From CAZRVH01 sp964603635 (GTDB lineage: Bacteria; Patescibacteriota; Gracilibacteria; Peribacterales; Peribacteraceae), in the NCBI GenBank assembly GCA_964603635.1, contig CAZRVH010000017.1, positions 1-21,517 on the forward strand: DNA of 21,517 bases, written 5' to 3'. The position numbers and the translations under genes were made by a program. The first letter of the stretch is position 1, and every line of letters begins with the position of its first letter. Shown in pieces: positions 16,272-21,517 of the stretch. The notes under the pieces were generated by a model that saw only the letters and a list, made by a program, of their open reading frames with translations, did no database searches and was not told the origin of the DNA.

Positions 16272-16277
16272 AGACTA
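16272..16277 (-). promoter_or_regulatory. -10 box TAGTCT for lysS
   Basis: On the minus strand TAGTCT is followed by GTGCGC and then ATG 16265. The 6-nt spacing matches the other leaderless starts in this window. The hexamer match is moderate and no -35 is clear. Confidence 0.4.
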
Positions 16278-16324
16278 CCGTGCGCGACCCGATCCCGAAA
16301 GTGCCGTTTCAGAATGCTTCATGG

Positions 16325-16330
16325 TACAGT
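16325..16330 (+). promoter_or_regulatory. -10 box TACAGT for the DsbA-like gene
   Basis: TACAGT, preceded by TGG, lies 24 nt upstream of ATG 16355. It predicts a short 5' UTR of about 17 nt that is nearly all pyrimidine (ttcttttcactttttcc) with no Shine-Dalgarno. It shares an 89-bp divergent intergenic region with the lysS promoter. Confidence 0.4.
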
Positions 16331-16354
16331 GGCATCATTCTTTTCACTTTTTCC

Positions 16355-17815
16355 ATGAAACGATTTTCCCATCTCCTTCTGTCCGTCGCGTTCTTCCTGC
16401 AGGTTCCGGCCGCGTCGGCCGCGTACGATTCCCCGGGCGATCTCCTGAAAGCGGTCCGGGCGGATACATCGCCCCGCGCGCTGACTGCCGAGGGACATCT
16501 TTCCTACGCCGCGGATGATGCTTTCTATCTGTCATTCTGGATGCGCGGACGGTCCCAGGGGGAACTGGCGCATGCCGAGGCGGAATCATCGTTTACGGTG
16601 GATATCGTCGTGCCGTCGCAAAAGGTGAATACCCGCATCAAGGGGCGCGTACGCATCACGGAGCAAAACGTCTACGGACTCCTGGAGAGCATCAACGGCG
16701 AGCTGGGGGATGGCAATGAAGAGATCAAGGCTTCCGTGCAGGAGGTGGCGGGCAAGTGGGTGAGCATGAAGATCGATCCTGCCCTTGTGAAGGAAAGCGG
16801 CATCGATTATTCCGAATTGTTCGACGAAGACCTGCTGCGTATGGAGCGTACGCAGGGGAAAGACGGCTCGATGTATTCCGTCACGGTGGATAGGGAGATT
16901 CTCCGCGGATTCCTATCCCTGGTTTCCTCTCTCGATTCATCGTTGGAAACAGCCTCCCCGTTGTTCCATTTCCACACCGTCGTCACCACGGACCATGAAG
17001 AACGCGTGAAAAACACCCGAATGTACCTGTCTTTGCAGATTCCAGACCTATCCTTCGTCTTCCAGGGATCCAACGAGGCGTTGCCCGACGGCTTCACCGT
17101 CCGCGTTCCCGAGAACGCCATTCCCATCGATACGATGATTCCGTCCGTGCCGGAAGGGGGATCGGCGACCGTTCCGACGGATCCCCGCGCGGCGGGTACG
17201 GATAAGTACGATGCCCGCGCCGCGGCCCGTGCGTTGCGCCAGATGTCTGTGAAAAAGCCGGTATCGGCACAGATCCGGGCGGATGCGCTGTCATTCGGCG
17301 AAGAATCCGCCCCCGTCACCATCACGGAGTACACCGACTACGAGTGTCCGTTCTGCCGCCATTTTCACATGCACACCTATCCGCTGATCAAAAAGGGCTA
17401 CATCGATACGGGGAAGGTCCGCTTCGTTATCAAGCAGTATCCGTTGTCGTTCCATCCCGGTGCCCTGCCCGCCGCCATGGCCGTGCAATGCGCATTGGAC
17501 CAGGGCAATGCACTCGGACAGAGGGTCAGCGACGCGATGTGGATCCTGCAGGAGGCGGGTAACGAGTTGAATGAGACCCATATCATGAAATACGCAGGCA
17601 TGTTCAGCGATCTGGATTACGCGCAGTTTTCGGACTGCTTCAAGAATGATAAAAAGCAGGACGAGATCGATCTTCACATGGGGGAGGGGAATGATGCCGG
17701 AGTCACCGGTACGCCGGCTTTCATCCTGCATAACCGCTCGGGTGGTACGGCGACGATTTCCGGAGCGATGCCCTATGAACGATTCCGGGAGGAAATCGAT
17801 GCGTTGCTGAAATAA
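16355..17815 (+). CDS. Secreted protein with C-terminal DsbA-like thiol-disulfide domain
   Basis: A likely extracytoplasmic thiol-disulfide oxidoreductase of 486 aa. ATG 16355 gives a classic signal peptide (MKRFSHLLLSVAFFLQVPAASA, cleaved near residue 22); upstream in-frame codons would bury it. Residues about 23-270 form an N-terminal domain of mixed beta/alpha character without a recognised motif, possibly a LolA-like carrier fold. Residues about 310-486 are DsbA-like: VTITEYTDYECPFCRHF with the redox pair C331-P-F-C334, a helical insertion, and the cis-Pro loop GTPAF. CPFC is unusual next to the CPHC of classical DsbA but is found in the related thioredoxin_4 / DsbA-like group. It plausibly oxidises the Cys-rich surface proteins encoded nearby. 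No partner such as DsbB or VKOR lies in the window. Confidence 0.88.
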   Translation: MKRFSHLLLSVAFFLQVPAASAAYDSPGDLLKAVRADTSPRALTAEGHLSYAADDAFYLSFWMRGRSQGELAHAEAESSFTVDIVVPSQKVNTRIKGRVRITEQNVYGLLESINGELGDGNEEIKASVQEVAGKWVSMKIDPALVKESGIDYSELFDEDLLRMERTQGKDGSMYSVTVDREILRGFLSLVSSLDSSLETASPLFHFHTVVTTDHEERVKNTRMYLSLQIPDLSFVFQGSNEALPDGFTVRVPENAIPIDTMIPSVPEGGSATVPTDPRAAGTDKYDARAAARALRQMSVKKPVSAQIRADALSFGEESAPVTITEYTDYECPFCRHFHMHTYPLIKKGYIDTGKVRFVIKQYPLSFHPGALPAAMAVQCALDQGNALGQRVSDAMWILQEAGNELNETHIMKYAGMFSDLDYAQFSDCFKNDKKQDEIDLHMGEGNDAGVTGTPAFILHNRSGGTATISGAMPYERFREEIDALLK

Positions 17816-17864
17816 GAACCCTTTTTCCTCGCGGAATGCACTCTTTCCCGCGTCCGGAGAGGTG

Positions 17865-17870
17865 TACACT
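17865..17870 (+). promoter_or_regulatory. -10 box TACACT for the DoxX-family gene
   Basis: TACACT lies 33 nt before ATG 17904. The predicted leader of about 26 nt is almost pure pyrimidine (cttacttctttccttctttt) with no purine-rich ribosome-binding site. Confidence 0.45.
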
Positions 17871-17903
17871 GCGTCGTGATTCTTACTTCTTTCCTTCTTT
17901 TCT

Positions 17904-18272
17904 ATGTACGGCCTGTCTTCATTGCTGTATCCCGATCTTGCCCCTCTCGCCTTGCGCGTGGCCATCGGCATCGTCTTCCTTGTGCATTCCAGAGGGAAGC
18001 TGAAAAACATCACTTCCTTCATGGGATTCATCGGCGTGTGCGAACTCCTCGGCGGAGCGGCGCTCGTTCTTGGCTTCCTCACCCAGTGGGCAGCCCTCGG
18101 TTTGGCCATCATCATGGTCGGAGCCGCGTATAAGAAGCATTTTGAGTGGAACGTTCCGTTCTTTACCCTGGAAAAGATGGGCTGGGAGTATGATTTCGTG
18201 CTCTTCGCGGGATGCGTCGCCCTTCTCGTCGCGGGCCCGGGCTCCTATAGCATCGACATGATGTGGCTGTGA
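17904..18272 (+). CDS. DoxX-family integral membrane protein
   Basis: A 122-aa protein that fits the usual DoxX length (about 120-150) and pattern. It has four hydrophobic helices, at about residues 14-29, 41-60, 64-78 and 98-113, a Gly-rich second helix (ELLGGAALVLGF) and the LRVAIGIVFLVHSRGKL start typical of DoxX (L-R-x-x-x-G-x-x-F-x-x-H-x-x-x-K). It sits in the cytoplasmic membrane. Family members have been linked to thiol or oxidative-stress systems and quinone-dependent enzymes, and its place just after a DsbA-like gene fits a redox role, but the sequence does not prove one. It has its own -10 box and need not be in an operon with the upstream gene. Confidence 0.85.
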   Translation: MYGLSSLLYPDLAPLALRVAIGIVFLVHSRGKLKNITSFMGFIGVCELLGGAALVLGFLTQWAALGLAIIMVGAAYKKHFEWNVPFFTLEKMGWEYDFVLFAGCVALLVAGPGSYSIDMMWL

Positions 18273-18300
18273 TGTGGAGGGGGGGCAAAGCAATAAAAGA

Positions 18301-18345
18301 AATCAAAGGAATCAAGGATCGATGCAGTCCTTGATTCCTTTGATT
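18301..18345. terminator. Perfect 18-bp hairpin after the DoxX gene
   Basis: AATCAAAGGAATCAAGGA (18301-18318) and its exact complement (18328-18345) flank a 9-nt loop. On the minus strand the stem runs straight into TTTCTTTTATTGC, a fair terminator tail. On the plus strand it follows the DoxX stop by 28 nt but has no U-run. It may terminate from either side or protect the doxX 3' end. Confidence 0.55.
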
Positions 18346-18394
18346 GCCTGGATTTCCATGTCCCATTCCTACATCGAACTATATTTGTGCTCAA

Positions 18395-18428
18395 TATGGA
18401 AAGGCCGTTCCATAGCAGAATCTTTTTT
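18395..18428 (+). terminator. Weak hairpin with T-run
   Basis: TATGGAA (18395-18401) pairs with TTCCATA (18408-18414) around a 6-nt loop, and a run of six T follows at 18423-18428. The 8-nt spacer between stem and T-run makes it a poor intrinsic terminator. Confidence 0.25.
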
Positions 18429-18479
18429 CATCGTCAGTTCGTATACATTATTTGATCGATAAATGCGTTCGCCGTATGC

Positions 18480-18765
18480 AAAAGAACCCCCTTACCGGTT
18501 GCATGAGCCCCGTGGCTGCATGGTTCCGGCAAGGGGGCATGTCCGCGGCGAACGGTTGTGGCGCGTTGAGGCGTGAGAGACGCCAGCCACATGCGTCGGC
18601 GGAGATCCCGTTGGAGGGGAAGCACAGGGCTTCCCGAACGGGTTGGCGCGCGAGAGCGGGTGGGTAGCGAATTCGCCTGCCCGTTCATATTCTCCGCCAT
18701 GCGGACGAATACGCGCGCCTATGAGACCGTCGGTTGGCTCCCTTCCTAGCCTTCCGTCGATCATC
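18480..18765 (-). ncRNA. Candidate structured non-coding RNA (about 285 nt)
   Basis: No convincing protein is encoded here, but the segment is dense with helices. GGCGGAGA (18598-18605) pairs perfectly with TCTCCGCC (18691-18698) and encloses two hairpins: CCCGTT/AACGGG with inner GGGAAGC/GCTTCCC (18607-18642), and 18657-18683. A nested hairpin GTGGC/GCCAC around GGCGT/ACGCC lies at 18558-18590. On the minus strand the unit begins after TTGACT-16-TACCAT and ends at a GC-rich stem followed by TTCTTTT. Wobble pairs partly favour the other strand (two G-U pairs in 18657-18683 on plus are mismatches on minus), so the strand is not settled. I see none of the conserved cores of RNase P RNA, tmRNA, SRP RNA or 5S rRNA. 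Confidence 0.4.
18487..18537 (-). terminator. GC-rich intrinsic terminator, minus strand
   Basis: The 12-bp arms 18487-18498 and 18526-18537 (CCCCCTTACCGG against CCGGCAAGGGGG) pair with one A-C mismatch on plus, which is a G-U wobble on minus. On the minus strand the stem is followed by TTCTTTT. This would end the RNA transcribed from about 18765. Confidence 0.5.
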
Positions 18766-18771
18766 GCGATC

Positions 18772-18799
18772 ATGGTAGCCCCGGCATGTTGTCAGTCAA
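18772..18799 (-). promoter_or_regulatory. Sigma-70-like promoter, minus strand
   Basis: On the minus strand TTGACT (18799-18794) and TACCAT (18777-18772) are separated by 16 bp. This is among the best -35/-10 pairs in the window. It would drive the structured segment to its left, with a start near 18765. Confidence 0.4.
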
Positions 18800-18853
18800 A
18801 TCATTTTTTTAGATGGCTATCCCTTGAAGCCTGGTAAAAGCGAACATGTGTCA

Positions 18854-18891
18854 CCCTGGGCATGTCTGTCGGCTGACAGGCTTGTCCAGGG
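18854..18891 (+). other. 17-bp stem-loop upstream of the ribosomal-protein operon
   Basis: CCCTGGGCATGTCTGTC (18854-18870) pairs with 18875-18891 around a GGCT loop. There are two G-U wobbles and one U-U mismatch when read on plus, where the minus strand would have A-C mismatches, so it is probably formed in a plus-strand RNA. No U-run follows. It could be part of a longer operon leader or the end of an upstream transcript. Confidence 0.5.
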
Positions 18892-18969
18892 CCGATTCCG
18901 GACGGCATACTTCCTTATATAAGCCCACGCGGACGGGCGAGACGGTTGTCTCACAATTGTATGCGCGGG

Positions 18970-18982
18970 ATGCAAATTGCAT
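18970..18982. promoter_or_regulatory. Palindrome ATGCAAATTGCAT next to the -35 box
   Basis: ATGCAA and TTGCAT flank a single A, and the palindrome abuts the TTGACT -35 box at 18983. It could be an operator or an AT-rich promoter-upstream element. No regulator is encoded in the window. Confidence 0.3.
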
Positions 18983-19009
18983 TTGACTTCCCTTTAAACG
19001 GTCTTTAAA
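18983..19009 (+). promoter_or_regulatory. Promoter of the rplC-rplD-rplW-rplB operon
   Basis: TTGACT (18983-18988) is followed 15 bp later by TTTAAA (19004-19009), or 16 bp later by TTAAAG. The heptamer CTTTAAA occurs twice, at 18992 and 19003, 11 bp apart. The predicted start near 19016 leaves a leader of about 75 nt before ATG 19091. Confidence 0.5.
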
Positions 19010-19023
19010 GTGCCCGCACTCCA

Positions 19024-19069
19024 TCGAACTTGTGTTCGAGAGCGCCTTGGTTTTCTCCAATAAGCGCTC
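19024..19069 (+). promoter_or_regulatory. Two adjacent hairpins in the rplC leader
   Basis: TCGAAC/GTTCGA with a TTGT loop (19024-19039) is followed directly by GAGCGC/GCGCTC (19040-19045 with 19064-19069), which has inner TTGG/CCAA pairs and a U-rich loop. They lie between the promoter and ATG 19091. A small GAGG-aa-CCTC element follows at 19072-19081. In other bacteria this operon is controlled by a ribosomal protein binding its leader; the same is possible here but not shown. Confidence 0.45.
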
Positions 19070-19090
19070 CAGAGGAACCTCCAAGCCCCT

Positions 19091-19693
19091 ATGATTGGTC
19101 TAATCGCCCGCAAAATCGGTATGTCCCGCGCCTTCCTCCCCAATGGTGAGGCGGTTGCCGTGACCTATCTCAAGGTCAGCCCGAACACGGTTGTCCGTCA
19201 GAAGACGAAGGAGAAGGATGGCTACGACGCCGTCGTCCTCGGCATGGAGCCGAAGGAATGGAAGACCCGCAAGGGCAATACGCACACGCGTTACAAGTTC
19301 CAGAAGGAATGGCAGGTCGAGTCCCTCGACGGTTTCGAAACCGGCAAGGAGCTCACCGTTTCCATCCTCCCCCAGGACAGCAAGGTGACGATCATGGGTA
19401 CCTCCAAGGGAAAAGGTTTCCAGGGAGTCATGAAGCGCCACGGGTTCCACGGAGGTCCGGGATCCCACGGTTCGCACTTCAAGCGCGAGCCGGGTTCCGT
19501 GGGTATGCGCGCCGATCCAGGACGCATCTTCAAGGGACACCGAATGGCAGGCCACATGGGCTTGGACAAGACCACCATCAAGAACCGCACGATCGTTGTG
19601 TGCGATGAAAAAGAAAATATCGTTGCCGTCACGGGACCCGTACCGGGACCCACCGGCAGTGCGGTATTCCTTACCCTCGAATCCTCCAAATAA
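19091..19693 (+). CDS. rplC: Large-subunit ribosomal protein L3 (uL3)
   Basis: L3 binds 23S rRNA early in assembly, and its long loop reaches the peptidyl-transferase centre. The 200-aa product has the expected start (MIGLIARKIGMSRAF) and the conserved central loop KGKGFQGVMKRHGFHGGPGSHGS with GSVGMRADPGRIFKGHRMAGHMG, including the Gln/His-rich tip region. It ends VPGPTGSAVFL as usual. Length is normal. The nearest Shine-Dalgarno-like bases (AGAGGA, 19071) are about 14 nt from ATG, too far to be typical. It is the first gene of the operon here; the rpsJ that normally precedes it is absent from the 800 bp upstream. Confidence 0.98.
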   Translation: MIGLIARKIGMSRAFLPNGEAVAVTYLKVSPNTVVRQKTKEKDGYDAVVLGMEPKEWKTRKGNTHTRYKFQKEWQVESLDGFETGKELTVSILPQDSKVTIMGTSKGKGFQGVMKRHGFHGGPGSHGSHFKREPGSVGMRADPGRIFKGHRMAGHMGLDKTTIKNRTIVVCDEKENIVAVTGPVPGPTGSAVFLTLESSK

Positions 19694-19695
19694 TC

Positions 19696-20454
19696 ATGAC
19701 GATCGATGTCTATTCCATGACCGGCCAGAAAGGAAAGAGCATGGAGCTCCCCGAGTCGCTCTTCGGAGCCGACGTGAACTGGGGTCTCATGCACCAGGCC
19801 GTGATGCTGCAGCAGGGTAACCGCCGTGCAAGCGGCGCGCACGCCAAGACGCGCGGCGAAGTGCAGGGCTCCACGAAGAAGTTGTTCGCCCAGAAGCACA
19901 CGGGACAGGCACGCCGCGGCGCGGTGCGCAGCCCGCTCCTGCGCGGAGGAGGAAAGACGTTCGGTCCCCGCAACGTGATGAACTACGAGCGCAGCATGCC
20001 GAAGAAAATGCGCCATGCGGCACTCCGCTCCTGCCTCAGCCTCCAGGCCCAGAAGGGAAATGTCATCGTTCTCGAAAACTTCTCCGATGAGATCAAGACG
20101 AAGACGTTCGCCACGCTCCTCGGCAAGCTCCCGATCGAAATGGGACGCAAGGTCCTTGTCGTGAGCCCGGGCAAGATGAAGTCGCTCCAGCTCTCCGCAC
20201 GCAACGTCCCGTCCGTCACGACGGTCTACGCCAGCTACCTCAACCCCGAATCCATCCTGAACTCCCGCTACGTCGTCTTCCTCGTCGATTCCATCAAGGA
20301 AGCCGAGCAGATCTTCGGAAAGAAGGACATGACGGCGCAGAAGATCAAGAAGCTTGAGAAGAAGGAGAAGGCCGAGAAGGCTCCCAAAGCACCCAAGAAG
20401 GCCGCCGCTGCCAAGAAGCCGGCCGCCAAGAAGAAGTCTTCCCCCAAATCCTAA
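19696..20454 (+). CDS. rplD: Large-subunit ribosomal protein L4 (uL4)
   Basis: L4 binds 23S rRNA and lines the exit tunnel; in several bacteria it also represses its own operon. The 252-aa product starts 2 nt after the rplC stop. The core is typical: an HQAVMLQQGNRRASGAHAKTRGEVQGS segment, then HTGQARRGAVRSPLLRGGGKTFGPR, the tunnel loop. The C-terminal 40 residues are a Lys/Ala tail (KKEKAEKAPKAPKKAAAAKK) beyond the usual end near residue 210, probably disordered and RNA-binding. No Shine-Dalgarno precedes ATG (aataatc), so translation likely depends on coupling with rplC. Confidence 0.97.
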   Translation: MTIDVYSMTGQKGKSMELPESLFGADVNWGLMHQAVMLQQGNRRASGAHAKTRGEVQGSTKKLFAQKHTGQARRGAVRSPLLRGGGKTFGPRNVMNYERSMPKKMRHAALRSCLSLQAQKGNVIVLENFSDEIKTKTFATLLGKLPIEMGRKVLVVSPGKMKSLQLSARNVPSVTTVYASYLNPESILNSRYVVFLVDSIKEAEQIFGKKDMTAQKIKKLEKKEKAEKAPKAPKKAAAAKKPAAKKKSSPKS

Positions 20455-20475
20455 CCCTACTCCTGACCCTAACTC

Positions 20476-20775
20476 ATGGAACTCTCCCGCGTCATCGTCG
20501 GCCCCGTCACCACGGAAAAGTCCGAGCGCCTGAAGGCAGGCCGCACCTACACCGTGCGCGTCGCCCCCGAGGCAACCCGCATCGAAGTGCAGAAGGCGCT
20601 TGAGTCGTTCTATGACGTCGAAGTCTCCAGCGTGCGCATCCTGCACGTCCGCGAGAAGACCCGCATGCTCAACGCACACCGCAGCCTGACGAAGCGCCAC
20701 ACCCAGAAGCGCGCCCTCGTGACGCTGGCCCCGAAGAGCAAGGTACTCGACCTCTCCCAATTCAAAGCTTCCTAA
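20476..20775 (+). CDS. rplW: Large-subunit ribosomal protein L23 (uL23)
   Basis: L23 sits at the exit-tunnel mouth and docks trigger factor and SRP. The 99-aa product has the usual length and pattern: VIVGPVTTEKSERLKAGRTYTVRVAPEATRIEVQKALESFYDVEVSSVRI, then a basic loop (TRMLNAHRSLTKRHTQKRA). It lies 21 nt after rplD. The spacer before ATG is pyrimidine-rich (tcctgaccctaactc) with no Shine-Dalgarno. Confidence 0.96.
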   Translation: MELSRVIVGPVTTEKSERLKAGRTYTVRVAPEATRIEVQKALESFYDVEVSSVRILHVREKTRMLNAHRSLTKRHTQKRALVTLAPKSKVLDLSQFKAS

Positions 20776-20778
20776 TCG

Positions 20779-20804
20779 TACGGGCGTAGCATGCTACGTC
20801 CCTA
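20779..20804. repeat. Palindromic unit between rplW and rplB
   Basis: TACGGGCGTAGC (20779-20790) is nearly the reverse complement of 20793-20804, with one mismatch and one G-U wobble; the core GTAGCATGCTAC is perfect. It fills most of the 39-bp gap inside the operon. It resembles a dispersed REP-like palindrome or an RNA-processing hairpin. Confidence 0.55.
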
Positions 20805-20814
20805 CCCCTTCTAT

Positions 20815-21517
20815 ATGGCTCTCAAGAAGATGAAACCAACGACTCCGGGACGCCGCCAGATGATGGTCGCGGACTTCTCGGACCTGAGCAAGAAGCGCCC
20901 TGAAAAGTCGCTGTCCCATGGCAAGAAGCGTTTGTCCGGCCGCGATGGCAAGGGGCAGGTGTCCATCCGCCACCGCGGAGGAGGCCACAAGAAGCTGTAC
21001 CGCGACATCGACTTCAAGCAGCTCGACAAGAAGGGAATCCCCGGAACGGTTCTCGGACTCGAATACGATCCGAACCGCACCGCGCGCATCGCCCTCATCC
21101 AGTACGTCGACGGCGAGAAGCGCTACGTCCTGGCTCCCCAGATGCTCAAGGCGGGGGATCAGATCGTCTCCGGAGAGCGCACTAAGGTGAAGGTCGGAAA
21201 CCGCATGCAGCTCCAGCACATCCCGGTGGGATACAAGGTGTTCAACCTCGAGATGCAGGCGGGCCGCGGCGGACAGATCGTCCGTTCCGCCGGAACCTCC
21301 GCGACGCTCGTCGGATTCGACGGCGACTTCGCCCTCATCGAACTGCCGTCCTCCGAAATGCGCCGCATCCGCAAGGAGTGCAGCGCCACCATTGGCATCG
21401 TCAGCAACCCGGAGCATAATCTCATCAATATCGGAAAGGCCGGACGCATGCGCTGGAAGGGTCGCCGCCCGCAGGTTCTCGGAACGGCCATGAACGCCGT
21501 CGACCACCCGCACGGAG
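20815..21517 (+). CDS. rplB: Large-subunit ribosomal protein L2 (uL2), cut by window end
   Basis: L2 binds 23S rRNA domain IV and is needed for subunit joining and peptidyl-transferase activity. ATG 20815 follows a pyrimidine stretch (tccctaccccttctat). The 234 codons seen include SGRDGKGQVSIRHRGGGHKKLYR near the start, DPNRTARIALIQY, the RSAGTSATLVG segment, and the strongly conserved NAVDHPHG at the edge, which holds the functionally key His. About 40 residues are missing beyond the window. There is no frameshift, and gene order rplW-rplB is the standard one. Confidence 0.97.
   Translation, partial: MALKKMKPTTPGRRQMMVADFSDLSKKRPEKSLSHGKKRLSGRDGKGQVSIRHRGGGHKKLYRDIDFKQLDKKGIPGTVLGLEYDPNRTARIALIQYVDGEKRYVLAPQMLKAGDQIVSGERTKVKVGNRMQLQHIPVGYKVFNLEMQAGRGGQIVRSAGTSATLVGFDGDFALIELPSSEMRRIRKECSATIGIVSNPEHNLINIGKAGRMRWKGRRPQVLGTAMNAVDHPHG

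Noticed and set aside
18434..18700. Minus-strand 88-codon frame starting MAENMNGQANS
   Set aside because: Arg/Pro-rich composition without hydrophobic core or motif, and it coincides with strong RNA helices and a terminator. More likely an RNA gene than a peptide.
18480..18765. RNase P RNA, tmRNA, SRP RNA or 5S rRNA
   Set aside because: The conserved cores I know (GAGGAAAGUCC of RNase P, a T-arm plus tag frame for tmRNA, GGUCCGGAAGGAAGC of SRP RNA, the CCGAAC region of 5S) are absent on both strands.
18273..19090. tRNA genes in the long intergenic region
   Set aside because: The only TTCGA-like T-loop candidate (about 19035) belongs to a small hairpin without acceptor, D or anticodon arms.
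1..21517. Insertion sequence or prophage
   Set aside because: No transposase, integrase, terminal inverted repeats with target duplications, or phage structural genes were seen. The duplications are within the surface-gene array.

Overview
The window looks like a chromosome piece from a candidate-phyla-radiation (Patescibacteria) bacterium, most likely of the Peregrinibacteria/Peribacteria type. That placement is an inference. It rests on long secreted proteins built from Ser-rich linkers and DUF4215/myxococcus-type Cys repeats, starts with almost no Shine-Dalgarno sequence, several starts that look leaderless, and compact gene order. TGA is used as an ordinary stop. The left edge carries a 100-N scaffold gap.

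Region 1 (1-13100, all +) is an array of modular, Cys-rich, probably surface-exposed proteins. It holds the 3' fragment of one gene (1-139), a gap, a 1552-residue protein (269-4927), an 816-residue protein (4979-7429), a 1325-residue protein (7549-11526) and a 525-residue protein (11523-13100) that overlaps the previous stop. Modules seen are signal or anchor helices, DUF4215 repeats, EGF-like and thrombospondin-3-like Ca-binding stretches, NBR1-type Ig-like domains, a putative beta-propeller, Gly-Thr and Ser-x-Tyr low-complexity tracts, and one LPXTG-like C-terminal anchor. The junction between the first and second genes repeats the junction between the second and third (55 exact bases on each side of the gap), so the gap is probably a collapsed repeat of about 570 bp.

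Region 2 (13136-16265, all -) holds a membrane-anchored Ser-linker protein and, upstream of it, a lysyl-tRNA synthetase fused to an HD-family phosphohydrolase through a linker encoded by short-repeat DNA. Region 3 (16355-18272, +) holds a secreted protein with a C-terminal DsbA-like thioredoxin domain (CPFC) and a DoxX-family membrane protein. The DsbA-like protein could help oxidise the many cysteines of the surface proteins.

Region 4 (18273-19090) is about 820 bp without a convincing protein gene. It contains a perfect 18-bp hairpin, a likely minus-strand structured RNA of about 285 nt with its own promoter and terminator, a 17-bp hairpin, and the promoter and folded leader of the ribosomal-protein operon. 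Region 5 (19091-end) is rplC-rplD-rplW-rplB, the last cut by the window edge. rpsJ, usually first in this operon, is not upstream of rplC here.
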